DNA of 64,000 nt from NCBI RefSeq assembly GCF_900142785.1, contig NZ_FRCD01000005.1, positions 124,001-188,000 on the forward strand, given 5' to 3'. Of this stretch, positions 20,204-29,176 are shown one piece after another. Both the position numbers and the translations under genes were made by a program. Each line of letters starts with the position of its first letter. Position 1 is the first letter of the stretch. The notes under the pieces were generated by a model. The model saw only the letters and a list, made by a program, of their open reading frames with translations, had not been told where the DNA came from and did not search any database. The stretch comes from Chryseobacterium carnipullorum. GTDB lineage: Bacteria; Bacteroidota; Bacteroidia; Flavobacteriales; Weeksellaceae.

Positions 20204-22345
20204 ATGAAAATAATTATATGTTCGGCTGCTTTATTAGTGGGCACTATGGTCTTTGCACAGGTAAAAAATGACACCATCAAGCAAAAGGAAAATCAGATTG
20301 AAGGTGTTATGTTAACGGCAAGAAAACCTACTGTAGAATCTAAAGCAGACAGAACGGTGTTTAATGTATCGAACAGCTCTATCCTTGCAGGAAATACCAC
20401 CTGGGATGTATTAAGGATGACGCCTTTGGTCAGCATTGATAATAATGATGCAGTAAAAGCAGAAGGTGAATCGGTGACGGTTTATATCAACGACAGAAAA
20501 TCTGTGTTTACGGGTAAGGAATTAAAGGAATATCTGAAAACCATTCCGGCGGATAACCTGATGAAAATTGAAGTGATCACAAGTCCGTCCTCGCGCTATG
20601 AAACAGCAGGATCAGTCATTAATATTGTACTGAAAAAAAGGGATGATGAGGGGATGAAAGGAAGCGTAACTTTTAATAACAGGCAAAATGCCAAAAACTC
20701 TCAGTACACGAACCTTAACCTGAATTACCATAAGAAAAATTTCACGCAGACCCTGATCGGCAGTTACAGTGACAATAGCTATTTCCAGAGAAACACCAGC
20801 CTTAATATGCTGTATAAGGATAATGACACTACCCAGAGCAGCAACGAAACTTTGGGACGAAGCAAAAGCCCATCCCTTTCTTCTACTTCAGAATATGAGT
20901 TGAATGACAAAAACAATATAGGCGTTATTCTGGAATATTACCAAAGTAAAAGTTCTTCCACTTCTGATGCAGATTTTCTGAGAACCAGGGATAATGCTCA
21001 ACCCGAATCTTATCATCAGGATCAGGATGTAACGGGGCGTTACCGAACGCTGGGAACGAATGTTTTTTATAAATACTATGATAAGGAGAAAAACAGGATT
21101 CTGGATATCAACCTAGGTTCCAATTATAATTCTCAGGAAAATCTCAATGAATTTTTAAAAACATACAACGATATTTCAAAAGTAAGTCAGCTGGGAATTA
21201 ATTCTCATGAGCAGACGAGAAACTATTACATCAAAGTAGATTATACCCAGCCTCTGGGAAAAGGCGGAAGCTTTGAAGTGGGTGGAAAAATGGATTTCAA
21301 TAACAATGTGATCCCAAATACTCTTTCAGGAAATAACGCAGATCATCTCCGTACGAATGATGTTTTTCATTATGAGGATAATATCAATTCCCTGTATGCA
21401 AACTACAGCAAAACGTTTTTCGAGAAACTTGAAACAAGAGTCGGAGTACGTTACGAATATATCGACTATAAAATGAGGGAAGATGTATCCGGGACAAGCA
21501 GAAAGGATTCCTACAGTACGTTACTTCCCAATTTATTATTGAAATATTCTTTTTCCGATAAATATGACCTGACCCTAACGTACAACCGTAATCTCTGGCG
21601 TCCGTGGTATTCGGAGTTCAATCCTTTTCTTGTTCCTACGAATGACGGAACATTCTCCCGTGGAAACATGGACCTGGAACCGAACCCGAGTCACAGGGTT
21701 TATATGAAACTGGGAATTCTTAAAAAGTATTTCCTTTCCGCTAGGTATATGTATACGGACAAGGATTACTGGACCTCTTTAGCTGAGGAAGATGGCAGAC
21801 TGGTAACCCTTCCGGCTAATTTCAACGGAAAAGTTCAGAAATATTATCTTTTTGCGAATACCAATCAGACTTTCCTGAAAAACAAGCTGAATGTGAATGT
21901 CGGAATTGGATGGTACTATATTGACAATCATGATTTTAATGAGATCAACAATTTGAAAGGTCAAAAATACATCAATTATCTGGGGGCTTCAGCTAATTTA
22001 TCCTACACAAATCTGTTTAATAAAAACATCAACCTGAGTGTCTGGGCAGAGCTTTCTAACCAGAATAGCGGAAATTCATACGCCAATAAAACGAATATTT
22101 TCCATAATATTTCTGCGACCAAAATATTCCCTAAAACACAGATGGAAGTGAGCCTTCAGCTGATGAATATTTTCAGCAGACCTAATTTTGACTCCACAAG
22201 TTACAGCCAGGAAGGAACCTCTAGAACCGCAACAAGATCCGACTGGTATGGATTTTCACTTTCTTTCGTGAAGCGTTTTGGAAACCAGAAGGTAAAAGGG
22301 AATACGAAGACCGATGTTGAGAAAAACAGTGGCGGCGGGAAATAA
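20204..22345 (+). CDS. Outer-membrane beta-barrel protein (OMP_b-brl_3 type)
   Basis: 713 residues with signal peptide MKIIICSAALLVGTMVFAQ. Residues about 30-145 form a TonB-receptor plug-like domain (VMLTARKPTVESKADRTV, ETAGSVINIVLKK); the rest is a barrel with alternating aromatic strands, ending in a short basic and Gly-rich tail. There is no N-terminal carboxypeptidase-like domain. Proteins of this class are outer-membrane receptors or channels in Bacteroidota, usually without a known substrate. No SusD-like partner lies nearby, so a classic SusCD uptake pair is unlikely. Confidence 0.9.
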   Translation: MKIIICSAALLVGTMVFAQVKNDTIKQKENQIEGVMLTARKPTVESKADRTVFNVSNSSILAGNTTWDVLRMTPLVSIDNNDAVKAEGESVTVYINDRKSVFTGKELKEYLKTIPADNLMKIEVITSPSSRYETAGSVINIVLKKRDDEGMKGSVTFNNRQNAKNSQYTNLNLNYHKKNFTQTLIGSYSDNSYFQRNTSLNMLYKDNDTTQSSNETLGRSKSPSLSSTSEYELNDKNNIGVILEYYQSKSSSTSDADFLRTRDNAQPESYHQDQDVTGRYRTLGTNVFYKYYDKEKNRILDINLGSNYNSQENLNEFLKTYNDISKVSQLGINSHEQTRNYYIKVDYTQPLGKGGSFEVGGKMDFNNNVIPNTLSGNNADHLRTNDVFHYEDNINSLYANYSKTFFEKLETRVGVRYEYIDYKMREDVSGTSRKDSYSTLLPNLLLKYSFSDKYDLTLTYNRNLWRPWYSEFNPFLVPTNDGTFSRGNMDLEPNPSHRVYMKLGILKKYFLSARYMYTDKDYWTSLAEEDGRLVTLPANFNGKVQKYYLFANTNQTFLKNKLNVNVGIGWYYIDNHDFNEINNLKGQKYINYLGASANLSYTNLFNKNINLSVWAELSNQNSGNSYANKTNIFHNISATKIFPKTQMEVSLQLMNIFSRPNFDSTSYSQEGTSRTATRSDWYGFSLSFVKRFGNQKVKGNTKTDVEKNSGGGK

Positions 22346-22513
22346 AATAACGATTTAACTTTGGTCAATCCTGAAAAAACAGTTCAGGAGACGACGGATC
22401 TGAAGACTGGGGAAAAATTAGTAAATGACAGATATCAATCGAAGACTTTAATAAAAATATGCATCATATTTAAATTATTCATACATTAGTGATTAATTAC
22501 AAACTAAAATATT

Positions 22514-22660
22514 ATGAAAAATTTAAAGAAAGTTTCAAGAGACCATTTAAAAACAATCAAAGGCGGCCTCTCCTATTGTAATGAACAACGGTATTGCAAT
22601 ATAAAATTTTGCTGTGCTGACGGAGTCTGCCGACCTATAGATTCCGCTTACTGTCAATAA
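22514..22660 (+). CDS. Bacteriocin-like double-glycine peptide (48 residues)
   Basis: Leader MKNLKKVSRDHLKTIKGG followed by a 30-residue Cys-rich core with seven Cys. The leader ends in GG, the cleavage site of peptidase-containing ABC exporters, and closely matches the leaders at 36085 and 36507. It has its own terminator at 22697-22722. No exporter or maturation enzyme is encoded in the window. Such peptides are abundant in Chryseobacterium and of unproven activity. Confidence 0.8.
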   Translation: MKNLKKVSRDHLKTIKGGLSYCNEQRYCNIKFCCADGVCRPIDSAYCQ

Positions 22661-22696
22661 GCAGAAAATAATCTGACGTATTGATTTAAAATTCAA

Positions 22697-22722
22697 GCTT
22701 CTGAGCAATCAGAGGCTTTTTC
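22697..22722 (+). terminator. Terminator after the double-glycine peptide
   Basis: GCTTCTGA/TCAGAGGC stem with a 4-nt loop followed by TTTTT. Confidence 0.8.
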
Positions 22723-22804
22723 GTTACAAAGCCTTTAAAATCCTTATCTGCTTGATTTTCATTGTATGCGTTTTCATCTGGGTGCCTTTATTTTTCAAGT
22801 AGCT

Positions 22805-23194
22805 TTACTTCATTGAATCATTGACGGTCTGGCTGTCTACAAACTGTTCAAAACTAACAATCTTGCCATCTTTTAATTTCCAGATGTGTGCTACTCTCGC
22901 TTCAAGCTGTTTCCCGGTCATTTTATGTATACCTGTGTAAGTTCCGTAGGCTACGACTTTATCGTCACCAGATACATAATCTTCCGGAGTAAATTTATAA
23001 TCGATCCACTCACTTCCCAATCGGCTGAATACATGTTTCACCACACTTTCCAAACCAATATATGTTCCTGCATAAGGAAAACCCTTTGCCTCCGTCCATG
23101 AAATATGATCATCTGCATATTGGGCTAGATTGGCACCGTTTTCTTCTGAAGTTTTCCCTTCGTAAGTACTTTTTACAATTTCAAGATTTGTCAT
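22805..23194 (-). CDS. SnoaL-like NTF2-fold protein
   Basis: 129 residues, the length of a single NTF2-like (alpha+beta barrel) domain. The pattern of an N-terminal helix, GFPYAGTYIGLESVV, YVSGDDKVVAYGTYTG and a C-terminal HIWKLKDGKIVSFEQFVD strand is typical of SnoaL-like ketosteroid-isomerase relatives. The active site cannot be defined, so the substrate is unknown. It stands alone, in opposite orientation to its neighbours. Confidence 0.88.
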   Translation of the reverse strand: MTNLEIVKSTYEGKTSEENGANLAQYADDHISWTEAKGFPYAGTYIGLESVVKHVFSRLGSEWIDYKFTPEDYVSGDDKVVAYGTYTGIHKMTGKQLEARVAHIWKLKDGKIVSFEQFVDSQTVNDSMK

Positions 23195-23621
23195 TTTTTG
23201 TTCTTTTAAGCAATACTATACAAAAATATGACCAGTGTATTGGTGTTTACAACAACATCTTATCTCGTATGGTATTTGCTTTAGTTTCCTTCTTATCAAG
23301 TAAGTTTGGCAACCTTATTTTACAGGTTTCATTCTATCAGCTCAAACAATCTCTTTCAATTTTGTTGATAAAATTCACTAAAGATACTGGTTAGATATTA
23401 TGTAATACGACAGGTTCTGTCGCTACTGCATGATACTTTTGTGTGACAAAGAAATAGGAACAACTTTAAACAAATTATTATGAAAACATCTAACCGCTCC
23501 GGGTAAAAGTTACCTGTAAAATCAAAGCCCATAGGATAAATTTCTTGAGCTTTATTTAACATCACCTCAGCGTGATACTCAAAATTTAATTATATTTAAC
23601 GCCTAAAAAAACAAGCAAACG
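23195..23621. other. 427-bp gap with no supported gene
   Basis: AT-rich region between divergent genes. A tiny ATG frame at 23480 (eight codons) precedes sequence without other signals. No RNA gene recognised. Confidence 0.6.
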
Positions 23622-25217
23622 ATGAGAAAAAAAATATTATTCAGGTATTCCCTGATAGTGTTTATATTGGCATTATTCAATTCCTGCCGAACAGAAGATG
23701 AACTGAATACCCAAAAGAGAGAAACAGGGAACATACGGTACGGAATATCTAAACAAGTTTTCTTAGAATCGAAATTTAGTACAATCCTCAATTCAGGAAA
23801 AATAAATAATGCTAAAGGATCAACGAGCGGTCTTTCTGCAGAAGAACTTTCAGAAAGACTTGATCTGGAAAAAGCCCACATTTCTTCATTTGAAGGTAAA
23901 GAAATACTTCATGTCCCGGTAAGAGTTTTTGGAACCTATAAAAGATCTTTACTATCTATAAGCCGAAATCAGACCTCACAGGCTTATCTCCTTACTTATC
24001 CTGATCCTTCCAATTACAAACTTTTCTACATTACTAATCTTAAAAATGAGCTTTTAAAAGAAGTTAAAATAGGCGATGATGGTAAAGAAATTGTACTGGG
24101 AAGTCTAAATAAATCATCTGTTACGGCAAAGGGCGGAGATGCATGTACAGAGACTATTTATGTTAGCTGCAGCTCAGGCCAGCATAGTTATGCGTCAGGA
24201 AATGCAGGCCAGTGTGAATTCTGGCATAATCTTTCAGCAGGAACCCCACCTACACTCTTTACGGTTAATACTTCCTGTGGAGAAACACCTTCTCCCGGCG
24301 GTGGAGGTGGTGGAGATCCAATTACAAATCCGGGAGGTCCCAGGGGTGGGGGAACTTCTCCTGTAGGGGGTGGTGGAACCCCTAAACATAACTTTACTCC
24401 ATCAGATTGTGTACAGGGTATTGACTGTTCAAACTGTAATCTTCCAGGAGATACAAATAATGATTGTGTCCTTAGCTATGATGAAGTGCAGGCTCTATAT
24501 AACCCTTGTGTAAAAGCCAGTCAGGCTAATGCGAAGGCTAAAATTATTCTTGAACAAACTAAAATTAAAAATAAAACTACCGAAGCCACCGCAACTTTGT
24601 CAACAGATACGGTAGAAAAAGGATTCAACTTTGGAACCGACGCTGCCGGAGCCTATACGGCAGGAAATGTAAAAACAGGGACTAATAATTCGAATATTCA
24701 GTTACCTCCTACTGATCCTGATTTTACAGTGACAGGGAGTGTACATACCCATAATTCGATCGGTTTTGATTCTTTCTCCCCAGCAGATCTGTATGCATTT
24801 CATACTGCAAATAGTGTGAATGCAAATTTCAGCACTATATTTGTATTTGGTGCAACCGGGGCAGTGTATAATCTGTCAATTACTGACGCTCTAAAGTTTC
24901 AGGAGTTTCTGAATAGCTATCCTAAAACAGAATACCTTAATACTCAAAATGGAGATTGGAAAAACGACACATCAATAAGAAATGATGTGAAGAAAATAAT
25001 AGACAATTTAATGGGGCAAGGAAAAGAGCCTAATGAAGCTTACGCTTTAGCCCACGCTTTTATCCTAAATAAATATAATATAGGACTGGCTATAGCAAAG
25101 AAACAGCCTGATGGAAATTTTAAAACCTTATTTGTAGAAGAAAAGAAAAATCCTCTTGATCCTGATAAAACAACTTATGAACAAACTAATAACTGTAATT
25201 TAAAAAAGAGTTTATGA
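23622..25217 (+). CDS. Lipoprotein with JAB/MPN-like C-terminal motif, possible toxin
   Basis: 531 residues. Signal peptide with lipobox LFNSC (Cys21). Residues about 190-265 form a Cys-containing and Gly/Pro-rich linker. Around 280 a DTNNDCVLSYDE stretch resembles an EF-hand or dockerin calcium loop. In the C-terminal third VHTHNSIGFDSFSPAD carries HxH and SxxD, like the JAMM zinc site but with eight instead of seven residues between. JAB-like domains occur as toxin or processing peptidase modules in polymorphic systems. The stop overlaps the ATG of the first tandem paralogue by 4 bp, and copies of its last ~70 bases are repeated before the later paralogues. Substrate unknown. Confidence 0.8.
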   Translation: MRKKILFRYSLIVFILALFNSCRTEDELNTQKRETGNIRYGISKQVFLESKFSTILNSGKINNAKGSTSGLSAEELSERLDLEKAHISSFEGKEILHVPVRVFGTYKRSLLSISRNQTSQAYLLTYPDPSNYKLFYITNLKNELLKEVKIGDDGKEIVLGSLNKSSVTAKGGDACTETIYVSCSSGQHSYASGNAGQCEFWHNLSAGTPPTLFTVNTSCGETPSPGGGGGGDPITNPGGPRGGGTSPVGGGGTPKHNFTPSDCVQGIDCSNCNLPGDTNNDCVLSYDEVQALYNPCVKASQANAKAKIILEQTKIKNKTTEATATLSTDTVEKGFNFGTDAAGAYTAGNVKTGTNNSNIQLPPTDPDFTVTGSVHTHNSIGFDSFSPADLYAFHTANSVNANFSTIFVFGATGAVYNLSITDALKFQEFLNSYPKTEYLNTQNGDWKNDTSIRNDVKKIIDNLMGQGKEPNEAYALAHAFILNKYNIGLAIAKKQPDGNFKTLFVEEKKNPLDPDKTTYEQTNNCNLKKSL

Positions 25218-25627
25218 AAAAAATATTCAAAATAATTTCCCTGTTTATTTTAATGCTGTTGAGTAACAAGATAAATGCTCAGATAGATACCCTGAATTAT
25301 CTAAAACAATTTGAGGCTAATAAAGCACAGTATATAGGACAGCCTTTTTCTAAATTATTACAAGATATGACCCAAATACAGCCTAAAACAGTATGGGGAA
25401 TTCCTGTTTTTAATAATATAACTATTATTAATGAATCCCGATTTAAATTTTGTAAAAAAGAACATAGTTTTAATAACGCAGTTATTTTAGAAATTATATG
25501 GCATAATGAAATTCCATTTTCTGAAATAAAATATTACCAAAATAAAAATCAATTTTATTTTACAGATGAAGAACGCTTATTTTACGGAAGTAAAATAGTA
25601 AAAGACATTAAGGTTTATCGCTGGTGA
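25214..25627 (+). CDS. Tandem secreted paralogue 1 (type A), possible immunity protein
   Basis: 137 residues with a signal peptide ending at NAQ. The mature part starts DTLNYLKQFEANKAQYIGQPFSKLL and ends FYGSKIVKDIKVYRW. It is translationally coupled (4-bp overlap) to the JAB-like lipoprotein. Type A is defined by the KKEHSF segment and the terminal YRW. A periplasmic location would fit neutralising the adjacent lipoprotein; no homologue of known function is recognised, so immunity is inference. Confidence 0.8.
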   Translation: MKKIFKIISLFILMLLSNKINAQIDTLNYLKQFEANKAQYIGQPFSKLLQDMTQIQPKTVWGIPVFNNITIINESRFKFCKKEHSFNNAVILEIIWHNEIPFSEIKYYQNKNQFYFTDEERLFYGSKIVKDIKVYRW

Positions 25628-25659
25628 TAAAGATGATTAAAGACACATTATATTTTGTA

Positions 25660-25688
25660 ACTCCTGCAAAATAGTAGGAGTTTTTTTT
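25660..25688 (+). terminator. Terminator after paralogue 1
   Basis: CTCCT/AGGAG stem followed by eight Ts. A version with a shortened T-run follows paralogue 3 near 27172. Confidence 0.75.
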
Positions 25689-25699
25689 ATTTCATATCT

Positions 25700-25974
25700 A
25701 AATTTGATAAATATAATTACTATCAATACAATCTATTGGATTAATATTTTCAATAGATTTTATCCTTAACCCGGTTTTTTTTTACTTTTCGTGAGCTGAC
25801 CCCCAACTAGGGATGAATTACGAGATTATGGGGAGAAACGTAATGAAGAACTATATAAAATAAACCTTTGAAACTCTATTAAGCTACTCGAAATAATCTC
25901 AAAAAAAAACCTCTTGATCCTGATAAAACAACTTATGAACAGACTAATAACTGCAATTTAAAAAAGAGCGTATG
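25700..25974 (+). repeat. Repeated spacer with fragments of two coding sequences
   Basis: The spacer before paralogue 2 contains, in order, a decayed frame ending RDELRDYGEKRNEELYKINL-stop and a copy of the lipoprotein's last ~70 bases (PLDPDKTTYEQT...NCNLKKS). Near-identical spacers lie at about 26450-26725 and 27225-27495. In the second copy the first fragment stays open from NPVFFTFREL onward; here a longer homopolymer breaks it. This marks tandem duplication followed by decay. Confidence 0.8.
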
Positions 25975-26382
25975 AAAAAAATATTCAAAATAATTCCCCT
26001 GTTTATTTTAACGCTGTTGAGTTATAAAGTAAATGCGCAATTAGATACCTTGAACTATCTGAAACAATTTGAAGCAAATAAAATGCAGTATATAGGACAA
26101 CCTTTTTCTAAATTATTACAAGATATGACCCAGATACAGCCGAAAACGGTATGGGCTGATTATAATATTGAAAATAAAACTAAAACTAAAAGATCATTAT
26201 TTAACTTTTGTGAGAAAGAGTACAGTTTTAAAAATGTTATAACGGTAAACATCACTTGGGATAATGATATTCCCTATACTCAGGTAGAATACTATGAAAA
26301 GAAAAACCATTTTTATTTTACAGATGAAGAACGTTCTTTCTATGGGAATAAAATCATAAAGGATATTATGGTTTACAGGTGA
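25972..26382 (+). CDS. Tandem secreted paralogue 2 (type B)
   Basis: 136 residues, signal peptide ending NAQ. Type B is defined by ADYNIENKT, a single Lys before EYSF or DYSF, and the terminal VYR without Trp. It shares the N-terminal 60 residues almost exactly with paralogues 1 and 4. Preceded by a fragment of the lipoprotein 3' end whose stop overlaps its ATG, as in the intact unit. Confidence 0.8.
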   Translation: MKKIFKIIPLFILTLLSYKVNAQLDTLNYLKQFEANKMQYIGQPFSKLLQDMTQIQPKTVWADYNIENKTKTKRSLFNFCEKEYSFKNVITVNITWDNDIPYTQVEYYEKKNHFYFTDEERSFYGNKIIKDIMVYR

Positions 26383-26415
26383 TATAAGATTATTTAAATT
26401 ACTTATATATTTTTT

Positions 26416-26446
26416 AGCTCCTAATTTTTTGTAGGAGCTTTTTTAT
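26416..26446 (+). terminator. Terminator after paralogue 2
   Basis: AGCTCCTA/TAGGAGCT stem followed by T6. Confidence 0.75.
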
Positions 26447-26449
26447 TTC

Positions 26450-26725
26450 ATCTCTAATTTGAGAAATATAACAACTATCAATACAATCTATTGGATTAAC
26501 ATTTTCAATAGATTTTGTCCTTAACCCGGTTTTTTTTACTTTTCGTGAGCTGACCCCAACTACGGATGAATTACGAGATTATTGGGAGAAACGTAATGAA
26601 GAACTATATAAAATAAACCTTTGAAACTCTATTAAGCTACTCGAAATAATCTCACCCCCCCCTCTTGACCCTGCTAAAACAACTTATGAACAGACTGATA
26701 ACTGTAATTTAAAAAAGAGCTTATG
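26450..26725 (+). repeat. Second repeated spacer
   Basis: Like 25700-25974. The first fragment is open from NPVFFTFRELTPTTDELRD to a stop after INL; the second is the lipoprotein 3' end, here with a C-tract and small changes. Confidence 0.8.
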
Positions 26726-27136
26726 AAAAAAATATTAAAAATAATTCCTCTATTTATTTTAATCATAGTGAGTAATAGAGCTTATGCACAATTAGATACA
26801 TTAAATTATTTAAAACAATTTGAAGCAAATAAAGCGCAGTATATAGGACAGCCTTTTTCTAAATTGGTGAGTGATATGAATCAAATAACACCTAAAACGG
26901 TATGGCCAACTTTTGAATTCAATAATAAAAAAAATGTAGAGGAATCTATGTTTAAATTTTGCAAAAAAGAACATAGTTTTAAAAACTCTATAATATTAAG
27001 AATAGTATGGTATAATGAAATTCCATATTCTCAGATACAATATTACCAAAATAAAAATCAATTTTATTTTACAGATGAAGAACGTTTATTTTACGGGAGT
27101 AAGATTGTAAAAGATATTAAGGTTTATCGCTGGTGA
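26723..27136 (+). CDS. Tandem secreted paralogue 3 (type A)
   Basis: 137 residues, signal peptide ending YAQ. The C-terminal half matches type A (KKEHSF, NEIPYSQIQYYQNKNQFYF, YRW end). The segment after the signal carries SKLVSDMNQITPKTVW instead of SKLLQDMTQIQPKTVW, so it is the most diverged N-terminal region of the four. Preceded by the same lipoprotein fragment. Confidence 0.8.
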   Translation: MKKILKIIPLFILIIVSNRAYAQLDTLNYLKQFEANKAQYIGQPFSKLVSDMNQITPKTVWPTFEFNNKKNVEESMFKFCKKEHSFKNSIILRIVWYNEIPYSQIQYYQNKNQFYFTDEERLFYGSKIVKDIKVYRW

Positions 27137-27224
27137 TAAAGATGATTAAAGACTTACCTATTATATTTTTTAACTCCTGCAAAATAGTAGGAATTTTTAC
27201 TTTCAGATATTTAAAGTTGGAAGA

Positions 27225-27495
27225 AATTTAAAAATTAGATATATTATCAATGTAATCTATAGAAAGTTAAATTTTCAATAGATTATATATTTAACCCGGT
27301 TTTTTTACTTTTCGTGAGCTGACCCCAACTAGGGATGAATTACGAGATTATGGGGAGAAACGTAATGAAAAACTATATAAAATAAACCTTTGAAACTCTA
27401 TTAAGCTACTCGAAATAATCTCAAAAAAAACCTCTTGATCCTGATAAAACAACTTATGAACAGACTAATAACTGCAATTTAAAAAAGAGCGTATG
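27225..27495 (+). repeat. Third repeated spacer
   Basis: Same composition as the two earlier spacers, nearly identical in its last 190 bases to the first copy. Confidence 0.8.
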
Positions 27496-27903
27496 AAAAA
27501 AATATTCAAAATAATTCCCCTGTTTATTTTAACGCTGTTGAGTTATAAAGTAAATGCACAATTAGACACCTTAAATTATCTGAAACAATTTGAGGCTAAT
27601 AAAGCACAGTATATAGGACAGCCTTTTTCTAAGCTGTTACAAGCTATGACTCAAATACAGCCGAAAACAATTTGGGCAGATTATAATATAGAAAATAAAA
27701 CAATTACCAAAAGATCAAGATTCAAATTCTGTGAAATGGATTACAGCTTTAAAAATGTAATAACAATGAACATTACTTGGGGAAATGATATTCCATTTTC
27801 TCAAGTTGAATATTATGAAAAAAATAATAATTTTTATTTTACAGATGAAGAACGTGCTTTTTACGGAAATAAAATAGTAAAAGACATTATGGTTTACAGA
27901 TAA
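27493..27903 (+). CDS. Tandem secreted paralogue 4 (type B)
   Basis: 136 residues, signal peptide ending NAQ, type B (ADYNIENKT, VYR end). It closely matches paralogue 2, so the order A-B-A-B suggests duplication of a two-gene unit. Followed by a terminator at 27951-27982. Confidence 0.8.
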   Translation: MKKIFKIIPLFILTLLSYKVNAQLDTLNYLKQFEANKAQYIGQPFSKLLQAMTQIQPKTIWADYNIENKTITKRSRFKFCEMDYSFKNVITMNITWGNDIPFSQVEYYEKNNNFYFTDEERAFYGNKIVKDIMVYR

Positions 27904-27950
27904 TAGTTTATAAAAAATATTATCACCTCAATTAATTAAGCAATAATTTC

Positions 27951-27982
27951 TACCTCATCAGATTGTGATGAGGTATTTTTAT
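27951..27982 (+). terminator. Terminator after the paralogue array
   Basis: TACCTCATCA/TGATGAGGTA stem with loop followed by T5. Confidence 0.75.
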
Positions 27983-28136
27983 TTAAACTCATTTAAGAAA
28001 AATTGGAAAATGTAGACAAAATTAAATAAGAGTGGGTTTCGATTTATTTTTTCATTGTTAATTTATGTAATCAAACACAAAACATTTTGAGCATTTTATT
28101 TCATGGTTGGGAAAATATTGGGAAAAACAAAAAGTA

Positions 28137-28179
28137 AAAAAACCGTAATACTTTTAAAAACAAAGAATTACGGTTTTTT
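28137..28179 (-). terminator. Terminator of the tRNA at 28184
   Basis: CCGTAAT/ATTACGG stem flanked by A7 and T6 runs, directly after the 3' end of the minus-strand tRNA. Confidence 0.75.
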
Positions 28180-28183
28180 ATCG

Positions 28184-28257
28184 TGGTCCCACCTGGGCTC
28201 GAACCAGGGACCACCTGATTATGAGTCAGGTGCTCTAACCAACTGAGCTATAGGACC
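28184..28257 (-). tRNA. Housekeeping tRNA with anticodon CAT (Met or Ile2)
   Basis: Perfect cloverleaf on the minus strand: acceptor GGTCCTA/TGGGACC, canonical D-arm GCTC-AGTTGGTTA-GAGC, anticodon stem CCTGA/TCAGG with loop CTCATAA, T-arm CCTGG-TTCGAGC-CCAGG, discriminator A73. CCA is not encoded. The 1-72 pair is a normal G-C, so it is not the initiator. Elongator Met and lysidine-modified Ile2 cannot be separated by eye. It serves as an in-window reference for what a normal tRNA gene looks like in this genome. Confidence 0.95.
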
Positions 28258-28319
28258 TCAAAACTTGGTTAAATTTTGTGATTGCAAAAATAGTAAAATT
28301 TCTTTCACTACAAAACTTT

Positions 28320-28718
28320 TTATTGCTTTTCTTGACAAAGTTCTACCAGTACCCCATTGGTGGATTTCGGGTGCAAGAAGGCAACTAATTTGTTATCAGC
28401 ACCTTCTTTCGGTTCTTCGGAGATAAACTGAAATCCTTCTTTTTTTAATCTTTCAATCTCTTCAAGGATATTTTCTACGCCAAATGCCAGATGATGGATG
28501 CCTTCGCCCTTTTTATCGATAAACTTTGAGATCGGGCTTTCAGGATTACTTGCTTCTAAAAGCTCTATTTTACTTTCTCCTGTCTCATAAAAAGAAGTGA
28601 CTACTCCTTCCCTTTCCACACGTTCTTTTTTATAGGATTCTTTTCCTAATAATCTGGCAAAAAGTTCATCAGAGACTCCCAAAGATTTCACCGCGATACC
28701 AATATGTTCTAGCTTCAT
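28320..28718 (-). CDS. mce: Methylmalonyl-CoA epimerase
   Basis: 132 residues, one VOC (glyoxalase-like) domain pair. Metal-ligand positions are visible: His near the start (KLEHIGIAV), IHHLAFGV in the middle and VLVELCQ at the end. The enzyme interconverts (R)- and (S)-methylmalonyl-CoA in propionate/odd-chain metabolism. It is divergent from rbfA. Annotation is secure at family level; the exact substrate within the VOC family is well supported by the EGIHHLAF motif. Confidence 0.9.
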   Translation of the reverse strand: MKLEHIGIAVKSLGVSDELFARLLGKESYKKERVEREGVVTSFYETGESKIELLEASNPESPISKFIDKKGEGIHHLAFGVENILEEIERLKKEGFQFISEEPKEGADNKLVAFLHPKSTNGVLVELCQEKQ

Positions 28719-28796
28719 AAATACTAATAAATATAATTAAATCGTAAATTTGATACCCGAGCTGAATTTCAAAGGTATCAATTCAAACAAAAGTAC

Positions 28797-28804
28797 TAAA
28801 TTTG
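28797..28804 (+). promoter_or_regulatory. rbfA promoter -7 box
   Basis: TAAATTTG ends eight bases before the rbfA ATG; the mRNA is predicted to have almost no leader. Confidence 0.65.
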
Positions 28805-28812
28805 CATAACTT

Positions 28813-29172
28813 ATGGAAAGTAACAGACAAAGAAAAGTAGCACAGATCATCCAGGAAGACTTCGCAGAGCTTTTCCGCAAACAGGCTTCAGAAAGCAAGC
28901 AGAGTATATTAGTATCCGTTTCAGACGTAAAAGTATCGGCAGACCTTGGGGTTGCCAAGATTTATCTGAGCATTTTCCCTCAGGAATTCCGTACTGCGGT
29001 CATGAAGGAAATCGAAGAAAATAAAGCACAATACAGAAATTTTATTGGTCAGAAAATGGGAAAACAGGTACGTATTATTCCTCAACTTAATTTTTACCTG
29101 GACACCGCTCTTGATGATGTTGAAAAATTAGAGAAAGAACTAAGAGGAGAAGGCGACAACCCGGTTTTATAA
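28813..29172 (+). CDS. rbfA: Ribosome-binding factor A
   Basis: 119 residues, the standard size. RbfA binds the 30S subunit and helps 16S rRNA maturation and cold adaptation. Features: N-terminal ESNRQRKVAQIIQEDFAEL, VSVSDVKVSADLGVAKIYLS and the C-terminal NFYLDTALDDVEKLEKEL typical of the KH-fold family. It is followed after four bases by the permease gene, so both are probably co-transcribed. Confidence 0.95.
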   Translation: MESNRQRKVAQIIQEDFAELFRKQASESKQSILVSVSDVKVSADLGVAKIYLSIFPQEFRTAVMKEIEENKAQYRNFIGQKMGKQVRIIPQLNFYLDTALDDVEKLEKELRGEGDNPVL

Positions 29173-29176
29173 GATC

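Noticed and set aside
23480..23506. Decayed double-glycine peptide start (ATGAAAACATCT...)
   Set aside because: Only eight codons, no leader-like continuation in any frame.
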